30,252 bases of DNA from Reclinomonas americana ATCC 50394 (Eukaryota; Jakobida; Jakobea; Jakobida), in the NCBI GenBank assembly GCA_048213135.1, contig PS015227.1, positions 26,191-56,442 on the forward strand, written 5' to 3'. Below the pieces are notes generated by a model. The model saw only the letters and a program-made list of their open reading frames with translations, had not been told where the DNA came from and made no database searches. Shown piece by piece: positions 1 to 12,466 of this stretch (its first letter is position 1; every line of letters starts with the position of its first letter). The position numbers and the translations under genes are program-made.

Positions 1-13
1 GGACGGACGACAC

Positions 14-60
<47 letters not shown>

Positions 61-369
61 CAAGGCTGATTGTCAAGTATCAAGGAGCCCATTCTCTCTC
101 CCTTCTCTCGCTGACTCTCCTTGTCTTTCCTTCTTATGCAGCTCTACACGCTTTCTCTCCTTTTGTCCCCCTCTGTTGCTCTCTCTTTCTCTCCGTATCT
201 CAATCTGTCTCTCTGTATCGGACTGTCAGCCACACTTGCGCTGCTGCTTGTGCAATGACCACTTTACTTGTCTGTGATCATGTAATTCTCCTCTGCCTCT
301 CTCATTGAACCTTCTCCTCGTTTCCTCGTACGCATCTCACCCACACACTTTTCTTCACCTGTGCCTCAG
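1..369. repeat. GA microsatellite and pyrimidine-rich leader
   Basis: Positions 19-54 are a (GA)n tract, followed by a CT-rich stretch that ends in a CAG acceptor just before 370. This looks like intron or 5' untranslated sequence of the GTPase gene that follows. No convincing start codon for that gene was found here: the ATG at 255 opens only a short frame. The true first exon may lie left of the window. Confidence 0.5.
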
Positions 370-747
370 AAGAACTGCGGAGCATTCGCCAGCTTCGCGA
401 GGTCGAAGTGATCAAGCGATGTGGCATTATGCAAAAGGGCGACGCGTCGACGGGCGGCAAGGAGCAGATGAAGGTGTGGTGCCTTTCGACCCTATCCGTG
501 CAGAAGCCTTTATACTGACAACAGAGTCTGGCAGACCTTCAAGCTCGGCGACATGCTCCGTCTGCGCAAACTGCTGCCGCACGCGCGCAACCCCGCCGAC
601 GACGTGATTATGGTGGAGCGTGATGGGATTCTGTTCCGCATGGGAGCCAAGTACGTGTGCATTCCGGGAGATCCCTCAAAGACGGTGAGTGGGTGTCCAT
701 TCCTGTCTTCTTGCTCTGTATTCGTCTCTCTTTCTCTCACTCTCTCC

Positions 748-799
<52 letters not shown>

Positions 800-1188
800 C
801 TTCTCCTTGCTGCTCACCGAGTAACTTGCAGCCTCTCAACAAGCATCCGCTGTGGGAAGCCTTGCTGGTTTGTATGCGGCGATCTTCTATCGAACGAAAC
901 CGCGACGTTACTAATTGAATCGCAGAGTGGACCGCGCCTCACGGACACGGCGTCGGAGGTGACCTCTCAAGTTGCGAGGAGATTCATGTGGTACGGCGTT
1001 GTCAAGAGACTCACTGTGCATCGTTCACGCAGCTGAGTGAGAGTCGATCGCCACGGTACCCGACACCGGAGCATCCGATGTACGGCGACTCGCCAATGGC
1101 GCCAGGGTGAGTGATGAATGGGTTAGAAAGCAAAAAAAGAGAATACTTGGTGCTGTAACTCGCGTTTTTGTCCTGCACCTCGTGCAAG

Positions 1189-1227
<39 letters not shown>

Positions 1228-3567
1228 GAGAGAGACAGAGAGAGAGAGAGAGCAAGAGCCATTTTTTCGTTCTCCTGTCCCTCTTATGCTTTTCTTCAAC
1301 TCTTCACCGACCATTCTTTCTTTTGTGGGAGAATTGAGTCTCACAAGAAACTACTCGCTCCATATCTTCTCTCCATGCAGTTTCCGCTTCGCTTTCCAAT
1401 TGTTTCTCTCGCTCTGTTCTCTCCTCCTTACTCTCTTGTACTTCATTCCACTTCAACAAGTTTCCACTGTGCTTTCCGACTCTCTGTCTCTCCGTGCCTG
1501 TCTACTCCAAACTCACGCCCTCTCCCTCTTCCCCTATCCCCTTCCCACTTCCCCCTTCTCTTCCTCCTTCTCATCCCCTTTTCTTTCCCCTACTCCTTCC
1601 TCCTTTTCTCCTCCGTCTTACCCCCTTCTCTTCCCTCTTTTGCCTTCACTTCCCCATCTCTCCCCCTTCACTTTCCTCTTCTCTTTTCCCCTTCTCTTTT
1701 CTTATTTCTCATCTCTGCCTCCTTCTCTTCCCCCTCTCACACCCCGTTCCCCCTTTTCCCACAGCGCCCCTCTCTCCCCCAAGCGCTCTCCGCGCCACTC
1801 CTTCTCCTCCTCCTCCATTGGCCCGTCGCACCTGGACGAGCACTTTGGCCGCCAGACGCACTCGGCCATGCACCGGCCACCGCCGCTGGAGCGCCTGGAC
1901 AGTCTGCGCGTGCTGAGCCCGCTGGTGAGACTCTATGCAATGATGCCCTGCATTAACCCTTTTCCCCCCATCTCACTCTCGCACTACAGGGCTCGCCACC
2001 CATGGGCTCTCCGCGCGCTCGTGCTGCAGCCGCAGCGGCAGCTGCAGCAGCGGCCGCTGGCGGCAACCAGTCCATGACCGGGGCTCCGTCTGTGGCCTCG
2101 GCCGCCGCCGCCGCCCCCACTGCGGCGCCCGGCATGCCACCATCAGTGTACGTGCCACCACCGCTGCGTACGTCAGCCAGCCAGCCGGGCGGCATTGGTC
2201 TGCACTCCTCCACATCGCCGAGAAGATATCCGCTCTCGCCGGGTCGCGCACCATCGGAGCACGGTGGTGCAGGCACACCGTCGTCGACTGTGCGCTTTGC
2301 CGATCAGCCCAACCTGGTGCGCACGCCGCGCAGAGCAGGCACACCGCAGGGGCCGTCGCTGCAGGTCGAGATGAAACGTAAGTGCTGCACACACACGTGT
2401 CTCTGCTTCGCTCGTGCTCACCATGTGCGCGTTTTGTGCAGCGCACCCCAATCTGCGGTACTTCACCAAGTCGGACGAGCCGGTGATGGTGCCGGACGTG
2501 CAGTTCTCGGTGAGCTACTCTGGAGAAGAAAGATAGCTCTTATTCACCGCACTGACCTCGCATTGGTTTCGTGTGCAGACAAAGCCGTTGGCCACCACCG
2601 ATGCCACGGTCAAGATCCTTATGATTGGCAACTCGTCAGGTACACTCGCAATGTCCCTGTTGGTGAATCAACTCGCCCCCCTCACACACATTCGCAGTCG
2701 GCAAGAGCGTCTTTTGCCAAAAGGTGTCGCAAAACGACGACTCGTACGATCCTTCCAGTCTCCGTGCCACCGTTGGCGGTTCGTGCCACTTGATCGTAAT
2801 GCGTTGCAATGAGAGAGCTCACCCTTGTGTGCCTTGCAGTGGAGATGTACAGCCTCTACGCCAAGTTCCCCAATCGCAACGTGAAGATTTTGGTTTGTCA
2901 TCTCGTCGGTGTCACATTCTGCGAGCTTTGGAACTCACCTATCTTCGCATGCAGCTAATGGACACGCAAGGCTCCGACAACACCATGACGGTCATCTCCA
3001 GCTACTTCCGGAGGGCGCACGCTTACATACTGATGTGCGACGTCACGGATCGACAGTCGTTTGAGGTGAGACACCAGAAAGCCAGTTTCGTACCCCCCTT
3101 CTTCTATCATCTCATTGTCTCGCAGAATCTGGAGCGCTGGCACGATCAGGCCCAGTCCGCCGGTCGGTCGCGCAATTCCTACACGCTGTTGTGCGACACG
3201 GCAATTGCCAACAAGGTCGACAAGGACATTCGACAGTATCGCGTGCGACAACGCGATGCCTTCCAGCTGGAGAGCAAGTATGATTTGCAAGTGTTGCGTC
3301 GGATGGTGTTGTTGTTGTTGTTGTTGAATGCGTGATGATGTGACGACTGACAGCGTGTGTGGGATCTCCAGCATTCCGTGCTCGGCGCTGTCAATGAGCA
3401 GCGAGACGCTGCGCCAGATTTTGGCGCGCACCGTCGTGTCGGTGCTGCGCCGCATGGACGACTTGTACTATGATGCCGACAAGGCACAGTCGATTGCCGA
3501 GTGGGACGTGATTGGCATCCAGCAGCAGCGCGCGCAGATTGAGAAGAAGGCCTGCTGCAATTTGTAG
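370..3567 (+). CDS. Rab-like small GTPase with long N-terminal extension (5' end unresolved)
   Basis: This is a Ras-superfamily GTPase, most like Rab, and a probable membrane-trafficking switch. Inferred exons: 370-475 (end uncertain), 504-684, 832-867, 926-958, 1033-1106, 1765-1924, 1990-2377, 2442-2509, 2579-2639, 2698-2778, 2840-2892, 2955-3065, 3126-3277, 3372-3567 (TAG). The P-loop GNSSVGKS spans the 2639/2698 junction. Switch I contains TVGVEMYSL, G3 reads MDTQGSD, G4 is NKVD, and a G5-like CSALS follows the last intron. The C-terminus CCNL fits geranylgeranylation. The extension is Ser/Pro-rich with a poly-Ala run encoded near 2010-2058. Its first part (VWQTFKLGDMLRLRKL) could be a PH-like fold but I cannot assign it. 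In G3 the catalytic Gln is Ser, so intrinsic GTP hydrolysis may be weak. Exon boundaries at 474-504 are the least certain. The gene is convergent with NCBP2. Confidence 0.85.
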
Positions 3568-3689
3568 TCCTATGTGAGGGATAGAGTGTTTGAGGGGAAG
3601 AATGGGAGAGTATTGTGAGAGTGAAATGCATGTGCGATGACGACGCGTTACTGTGGGCATGAAGACTGCATTTTCTCCCGTCGTCAACC

Positions 3690-6760
<3,071 letters not shown>

Positions 6761-7038
6761 TGGCGTTGGAGAGACAGAGGAGAGGACTTGTGTTGTCCTC
6801 TCGATCTCCAACTTGCATGCAAGCTCGACGTTTTGTTCTCACTTGTGCGCATTACGTGGCGAGCACCATCTGTGCACAGAGCAAGCTCCAACATAATTAC
6901 GAGGCGTATTCTGCTGTACAACAAACAAATCACTTCATTCACCACATTTCAATATATATTGTGCGATATCGATAAACGCCCACAAATCCCTAGGCCTTGC
7001 CGACAATGACCTTGGCACACCAACAATATACAAACACA

Positions 7039-7461
7039 TTTTGGATACGGTTGAACTTGGTCATCAAAACAGCTGTTGCTTGTTTGTTGGTGATCATGAA
7101 TGAATTGTTGTTGTTTATTACGTACTTCTCCAACAGTCATCTTCCCTTCCAGGAGGCAAAGCCAATCAAACGCGTGCACGTGTTGGCCTCGAGGGGATTT
7201 CAAGTGTACATGTGCGCTTGTACATGCATATGCACTGCATGTTACCTTGCTCACTGATCATGAGAAAGCAAACTGCTGCGCGTTGATCGGGAGCAGAGCA
7301 TGCTCTTTGGAGTCGAATTCACTGCTGTGCGCGCTTGCAGCTGTTGACTTCGAGGTCCGGCACCCGCGCAGGTTGTTCTCTGCCTTTTCAACAACAACAA
7401 ATTCATTCACCAACAAACAAGCAACAGCTGTCTTGATGACCAAGTTCAACCGTATCCAAAA
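7039..7461. repeat. Inverted repeat, 73-75 bp arms
   Basis: The left arm 7039-7113 begins TTTTGGATACGGTTGAACTT. The right arm 7389-7461 is its near-exact reverse complement. I see one substitution, one 6-bp insertion in the left arm and one single-base difference. The spacer is about 275 bp. It lies in the spacer 6761-7659, upstream of NCBP2 and beyond the 3' end of WD gene A. There is no transposase and no clear target-site duplication. It could be a relic mobile element or a hairpin-forming transcript. Confidence 0.85.
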
Positions 7462-7689
7462 CGTCAACACGGACACCAATCTTGAGGCAGCAGCAGGTTC
7501 CTTTTGTGTGTGTGTTCGTTCTCGGTGCGCTGTGAAGCAATCTTTTGTCTCTTTCCCTGTCTCTCTCCCTCTCCCTCGCCCCCAGCGGCCTCGAGCTTGC
7601 GCGCGTTCATTGAACGTGCGATGAAGAAAACAGCAGGGCCGCGAAGAACCGCGCCGCGCTTACCAACGCGTTTCGGGGTAACAGCCAAA
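7436..7689 (+). CDS. Possible small two-exon coding segment, unrecognised
   Basis: An ATG at 7436, inside the right arm of the inverted repeat, opens a frame beginning MTKFNRIQNVNTDTNLEAAA. A good donor at 7497 and a CCCCCAG acceptor ending at 7585 join in frame to a segment reading SSLRAFIERAMKKTAG, which continues into the gap at 7690. The second exon overlaps the 3' end of WD gene A on the other strand. I do not recognise the peptide. The copy in the left arm carries the same ATG but soon reaches a stop. This may be chance. Confidence 0.25.
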
Positions 7690-9329
7690 NNNNNNNNNNN
7701 NNNNNNNNNNNNNNNNNNNNNNNNNNNNNNNNNNNNNNNNNNNNNNNNNNNNNNNNNNNNNNNNNNNNNNNNNNNNNNNNNNNNNNNNNNNNNNNNNNNN
7801 NNNNNNNNNNNNNNNNNNNNNNNNNNNNNNNNNNNNNNNNNNNNNNNNNNNNNNNNNNNNNNNNNNNNNNNNNNNNNNNNNNNNNNNNNNNNNNNNNNNN
7901 NNNNNNNNNNNNNNNNNNNNNNNNNNNNNNNNNNNNNNNNNNNNNNNNNNNNNNNNNNNNNNNNNNNNNNNNNNNNNNNNNNNNNNNNNNNNNNNNNNNN
8001 NNNNNNNNNNNNNNNNNNNNNNNNNNNNNNNNNNNNNNNNNNNNNNNNNNNNNNNNNNNNNNNNNNNNNNNNNNNNNNNNNNNNNNNNNNNNNNNNNNNN
8101 NNNNNNNNNNNNNNNNNNNNNNNNNNNNNNNNNNNNNNNNNNNNNNNNNNNNNNNNNNNNNNNNNNNNNNNNNNNNNNNNNNNNNNNNNNNNNNNNNNNN
8201 NNNNNNNNNNNNNNNNNNNNNNNNNNNNNNNNNNNNNNNNNNNNNNNNNNNNNNNNNNNNNNNNNNNNNNNNNNNNNTGCGCGTTTGGTCACTGGCGAGT
8301 GGTGACGAGGTGCGACGACTGCAAGGACACACTGGCACAGTGTATACCGTCGCCATCACTCCCGATGGCCACTTTGTTGTGAGTGGGAGTGAAGACAGGA
8401 CAGTGCGAGTGTGGTCCCTGGCGAGCGGAGTGGAGGTGCGACGGTTGGAGGGACATACTGACTGGGCATTTGCTGTCGCCGTCTCTCCCGACGGCCAGCA
8501 CATTGTGAGCGGCAGCCCCGACCGCATTGTGCGAGTGTGGTCTTCGCTGTACGCGCTGGTCGGCCGTGAGCTCTATTGTGCGCGACGTGCGCTGCAAGCG
8601 GTGCAGGAGATGCAGAAAGGAGGAGGAGCGGAAGATGGATTCGAAGCGCGGTGCCTGCCGGAGATGGTGCTGCGGTGCTTCTTGGTGGAGGAGGCCCAAG
8701 CGTTGCTCTTTCGANNNNNNNNNNNNNNNNNNNNCCGTTTTGTCATAACTTCCACTGACAACGTGTTGACCGTCTGGAGTAATGGCCACAGACTGAACCC
8801 TGTCTGTGTGACCCGTCAACCGTCGCACTTCCTCTCCGCTCGCCAGCGACAGAACGCGCATTGTTCTATCAAGGTTACCACTCACGACGTGCAGACCATC
8901 GGGTGTGACGGCGATAGCCAGCACTAGCCCACGGTAGACCCCCAGCTGACGCACTTTTTCACCGTGCAACACTCGCACAGTGGTGTCACCAATGACTAAT
9001 CGACCATCGTGTGTGGCGGCGACGCATCGCACCCATCCAAAGTCCCTCTCGACCTGTCGCACCTCCTTTCCACTCGCCAGTGACCACGCTCGCACAGTTG
9101 TGTCATGGCTGCCACTCACAATGTGCTGACCATCGGGAGTGACAGCGACAGCGGCAACCGATCCTCTGTGTCCCTCCAACCGTCGCACCTCCTCTCCACT
9201 TGCCAGCAACCACACGCGCACTGTTCTATCACCACTTCCGCTCACCACATGCTCACCGTCGGGAGTGAAGGCCACAGACATCACCGCACCCGTGTGTCCT
9301 TTCATACACTTGGGTAGGAGAGACGACAT
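7660..9329 (-). CDS. WD gene A: seven-bladed WD40 protein, broken by a reversed contig
   Basis: The start is ATG 9329 (MSSLLPKCMKGHTGAV), matching the start layout of the paralogues. Blades 1-5 read leftwards to 8735 and stop at SGSYDKT beside a 20-N gap. Blades 6-7 and the tail appear on the plus strand at 8278-8714. The last residues FGCYPETRW plus TAA are back on the minus strand at 7689-7660. Reversing 8278-8714 gives ACG|GTG|CGC at one join and LLFR|FGCYPE at the other. The total is then 1062 nt, so 353 residues, seven blades and an intact tail. The fifth-last motif FGCYPE is shared only with gene B. Blade 4 is degenerate (VIGDTTVRVLHGEKV). It is probably a cytoplasmic interaction scaffold, function unknown. 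Confidence 0.85.
7690..8277. other. Assembly gap, probably spurious in size
   Basis: The gap is 588 N. The coding sequence left of it (FGCYPETRW, minus strand) continues directly from the right end of the neighbouring contig once that contig is reversed, so little or no sequence is likely to be missing. Confidence 0.7.
8278..8714. other. Contig scaffolded in the wrong orientation
   Basis: This 437-base contig lies between a 588-N and a 20-N gap. It codes on the plus strand for blades 6-7 and the C-terminal tail of WD gene A, while everything around it codes on the minus strand. Reversed in place it joins both neighbours in frame. Confidence 0.88.
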
Positions 9330-9562
9330 TGTCAGCAAGGGGGAGCAGAGAGGGTATGGCGAAGGGAGGACAGTAAGAGAAGGACGGGAGGCGAGCGCAA
9401 CGACTGGCGAGGATGGAACGAAAGATGGCCAGATGTGTGCGGGACGGACACGAATTCCTTCTTTGAAGTTCGTTGCCTCGTTGCCAAGGCCAAGTTTAGC
9501 TATGTTTCTCGATGCGAGCGACAAGAACAAGAGCAAGACTCTCGCCAGTTAGTTGCCTTCAT

Positions 9563-10636
9563 TCACCAATGCATCTCGGGGTAACAGCCGAATCGAAAGA
9601 GCGCCGCTTCGGCCTCCTCCACCAAGAAGCACCGCAGCACCATCTCCGGCAGGCACCGAGCATTGATCTCATCCTCCACTCCTCCACCTTCCTGCATCTC
9701 CTGCACGACATGCAAGGCCCGCCGTGCACTGTCGAGCTCACAACCGGCCAGGACGTACGGCGAGGACCACACTCGCACAGTGCAGTCGGCCCCGCCGCTC
9801 ACCACGTGCCGCCCATCGGAAGAGACGGCAACGGACCGCACCCGTCCAGTGTGTCCATAGAGTCGTCGCACCTCCTCCCCGCTCGCCAGGGACCAGACAC
9901 TCACCGACCAGCTGTCAGCGACTCCGCTGACAACGTAATCTCCACAGGTGGAACTCGTGTGCCCACAGAATTGATGCACCTCCTCGCCACTCGCCAGTGA
10001 CCACACACGCACCGTGTTGTCCAGACTCCCACTCACGACGTGCTGATTGTCGGTGGTGACGGCCAGCGACATGACCTCTCCCTTGTGGCCTTGATTGCGA
10101 CGCACTTCTTCACCACTCGCCAATGAGTACACTCGTATCGCACTCCCACTACCGCACACTACGCGCTGGCCGTCGGGGGTGACCGCCACAGACAACACCC
10201 AGTTAGCTTGTTCCTCCATACGCCGCACCTCGTCACCACTCGCCAGTGACCACACTCGCACCATCCTGTCCGAGCCACCACTCACCACATGCTCACCGTT
10301 GGGTGTCACGGCGACAGAGTACACAATCCCATAGTGCCTATCAAACCATTGCACCTCCTCGCCACTCGCCAGTGACCACACTCGCACCGTCTTGTCATGG
10401 CTGCCACTCACGATGCGCTGTGAATCGGGAGTGACAGCGACACACATCACCCAGTGCGCGTGTCCCTCCAGTCGCCGCACATGCTTTCCACTTGCCAGTG
10501 AATGCACGCACAGTGTCTTGTCCTTGCTGCCACTCACAAGGTGCTGACCGTCGGGAGTGATGGCGACGCACATCACTGCACTCTGGTGCGCATTCAGGCA
10601 CTTGTGAGGATGAAAGGGAGTGGCTGCTGACATCAC
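9563..10636 (-). CDS. WD gene B: seven-bladed WD40 protein with family tail
   Basis: This is an intact single exon of 357 residues. The start MMSAATPFHPHKCL precedes blade 1, and the stop is TGA after FGCYPEMHW. Seven repeats of about 42 residues make one propeller. Most follow the framework VSGSxDKTVRVWSLASGE. Blade 5 has lost residues (VCGSGSAIRVYSLAS), and blade 6 is altered (HTSSTCGDYVVSGVADSW). After the last blade the usual SLASG becomes SSPYVLAG, then CELDSARRALHVVQEM, an acidic/Gly linker and RCLPEMVLRCFLVEEAEAA. The spacer to gene A is 233 bp. No signal peptide, membrane segment or catalytic domain is visible. Confidence 0.92.
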   Translation of the reverse strand: MMSAATPFHPHKCLNAHQSAVMCVAITPDGQHLVSGSKDKTLCVHSLASGKHVRRLEGHAHWVMCVAVTPDSQRIVSGSHDKTVRVWSLASGEEVQWFDRHYGIVYSVAVTPNGEHVVSGGSDRMVRVWSLASGDEVRRMEEQANWVLSVAVTPDGQRVVCGSGSAIRVYSLASGEEVRRNQGHKGEVMSLAVTTDNQHVVSGSLDNTVRVWSLASGEEVHQFCGHTSSTCGDYVVSGVADSWSVSVWSLASGEEVRRLYGHTGRVRSVAVSSDGRHVVSGGADCTVRVWSSPYVLAGCELDSARRALHVVQEMQEGGGVEDEINARCLPEMVLRCFLVEEAEAALFRFGCYPEMHW

Positions 10637-10780
10637 GACGGAGGGCGGTATGGAGAAGGTGGGCGGACGGACTTCTTTCGAAGTTGTCTTGTCGCGAGTC
10701 TGCGCAGAGTCTCCACGAGAGCGAGTGGGAAAACAAGAGGAGAACAGGACGGTGCAGACTTTGCATGCGCGCGGCCTTCA

Positions 10781-12242
10781 TTACCAATGCAACTCAGCAT
10801 CCGTGCGACAGCGGAACACGACGACCTCAGCCTCCTCCACCAAGAAGCACCGAAGCGCCACTTCAGGCAGGCACCGATCTCCTCCTCCTCCTCCTCCTCC
10901 TCCTCCTCCTCCTCCTCCTCCTCCTCCTCTTCCATCCTGCATCTGCTGCACGGCTTCCAGGGCCCNNNNNNNNNNNNNNNNNNNNNNNNNNNNNNNNNNN
11001 NNNNNNNNNNNNNNNNNNNNNNNNNNNNNNNNNNNNNNNNNNNNNNNNNNNNNNNNNNNNNNNNNNNNNNNNNNNNNNNNNNNNNNNNNNNNNNNNNNNN
11101 NNNNNNNNNNNNNNNNNNNNNNNNNNNNNNNNNNNNNNNNNNNNNNNNNNNNNNNNNNNNNNNNNNNNNNNNNNNNNNNNNNNNNNNNNNNNNNNNNNNN
11201 NNNNNNNNNNNNNNNNNNNNNNNNNNNNNNNNNNNNNNNNNNNNNNNNNNNNNNNNNNNNNNNNNNNNNNNNNNNNNNNNNNNNNNNNAAGGGGCACTCT
11301 GCATGGGTGCGCTCGGTTGTCGTCACGCACAATGGCGAGTACGTTGTCAGCGGGAGTGAGGACAAGACAGTGCGCGTGTGGTCACTGGCGAGTGGCGAGG
11401 AGGTGCAACGGATGGAGGGGCACACGGGAGATGTCATGGCAGTCGCTGTCTGCGCGGATGGGCTGCACGTGGTGAGCGCGAGTGGGAGCCCGGATTTGAC
11501 GGTGCGTGTCTGGTCCACGGCCAGTGGTGAGGAGGTGCGACAGCTGGTGCGCGAGGTCGGCGATGTGATGTGTGTTGCCGTCTCTCCCGATGGCCAGCAG
11601 TTGTGAGCGGCGGAGACGACGTCAAGTTGCGAGTGTGGTCGTCGCCGCTCGGCCACGCTCAATGGGAGCTCGACGGCGCACGGCNNNNNNNNNNNNNNNN
11701 NNNNGCAGAACTCGCACCTCCTCGCCACTCGCCAGCGACCACACGTGCACTGCGCAGTCGGAGGCCCCACTCACAACGTGCTGCGCGTCGGGAGTAAACG
11801 CCACCGAGAACGCATGCGCACAGACGCCCTTCAAGCGAAAGCACCGCAGCTGGTCTCCACTCGCCAGTGACCACACACGCACGGTCTTGTCGTTGCCGCC
11901 ACTCGCAATGAGCTCGCCCGAGGCGCTAATGGCGATCGACCACACCAGTCCCTTGTGCGCCTGCATTCGTCGCACCTCCTCGCCACTGGCCAGTGACCAC
12001 ACACGCACGGTCTTGTCCTCACTGCCGCTCACAATGTGCTCGCCGTTGGGTGTGACGGCCACGCAGCGCACCCAGTGTGTGTGGCCCTCCAGTCGACGCA
12101 CCTCGGCGCCACTCGCCAGTGACCACACGCGCACAGTGTGGTCCATGCTGCCGCTGACAACGTGCTGCCCGTCGGGTGTCACGGCGACGCCCATTGCGCG
12201 CTCCGTGGGCCCCTCAAGGTAACGAGGAGCGCGGGCCAACAT
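10781..12242 (-). CDS. WD gene C: seven-bladed WD40 protein, broken by a reversed contig and two frame offsets
   Basis: It starts at ATG 12242 (MLARAPRYLEGPTERAMG). Four blades read to 11705. Three more blades are on the plus strand at 11289-11684, and the tail is on the minus strand at 10965-10781. Reversing the middle contig joins GCACGGC to GGGCCCTGG, giving LDGARRALEAVQQM without loss. The total is 1119 nt, or 373 codons. At the other join an LQGH repeat start would need one G fewer in the GGGG at 11291-11294. A base is missing near 11600 in what should read DGQHVVSG. The two offsets cancel, so they may be contig-edge errors, or the gene may be damaged. The linker carries a Gly run of 16 from a GGA repeat at about 10880-10928. 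Seven blades in all. Confidence 0.75.
10966..11288. other. Assembly gap in WD gene C, size doubtful
   Basis: The gap is 323 N. The minus-strand coding end at 10965 joins directly to the reversed contig 11289-11684, so the stated size is probably wrong. Confidence 0.65.
11289..11684. other. Contig scaffolded in the wrong orientation
   Basis: This 396-base contig is bounded by a 323-N and a 20-N gap. It encodes blades 5-7 of WD gene C on the plus strand (KGHSAWVRSVV to WELDGAR), opposite to its neighbours. Reversal restores a seven-blade gene. Confidence 0.85.
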
Positions 12243-12293
12243 GAGCGATGAGAGGAAGACAAAGGTGACAACGAAGAGGACATGACTTTTTCT

Positions 12294-12383
12294 TCACTCG
12301 TCGCTGCGGCAACGAAAGAGCACCACCTCGGCCTCCTCCACGATGAAGCAGCGCAGCACCAACTCGGGCAGGCAGCGCGAATC
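12294..12383 (-). pseudogene. Orphan C-terminal tail of a WD family gene
   Basis: The minus strand encodes DSRCLPELVLRCFIVEEA and then EVVLFRCRSDE plus TGA, the conserved tail of the family. There are no WD repeats upstream: about 80 bp of unrelated sequence separates it from the 3' end of gene D at 12467. It is read as the remnant of a deleted paralogue between genes C and D. The tail reading frame is intact. Confidence 0.75.
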
Positions 12384-12466
12384 GGCGACTCGTTTGTCTT
12401 GCACGTCACGAGCTCGGCAAGACTGCAGCTCCACTCTGTGAACTTCATTCATTCGTGTACAAGTGC

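Noticed and set aside
689-1344. Leu-Ser and Glu-Arg repeat proteins on both strands
   Set aside because: These frames only read CT/GA microsatellites in introns of the GTPase gene. The same applies to similar frames at 5434-6584, 22062-22630 and 27095-27550.
8310-8714. Separate plus-strand WD40 gene converging on WD gene A
   Set aside because: It lacks a start and five blades, and it completes gene A exactly when the gap-bounded contig is reversed.
9330-9536. Upstream extension of WD gene A (open to 9536)
   Set aside because: The extension has no ATG at its start, and the paralogues all begin just before blade 1. ATG 9329 fits them.
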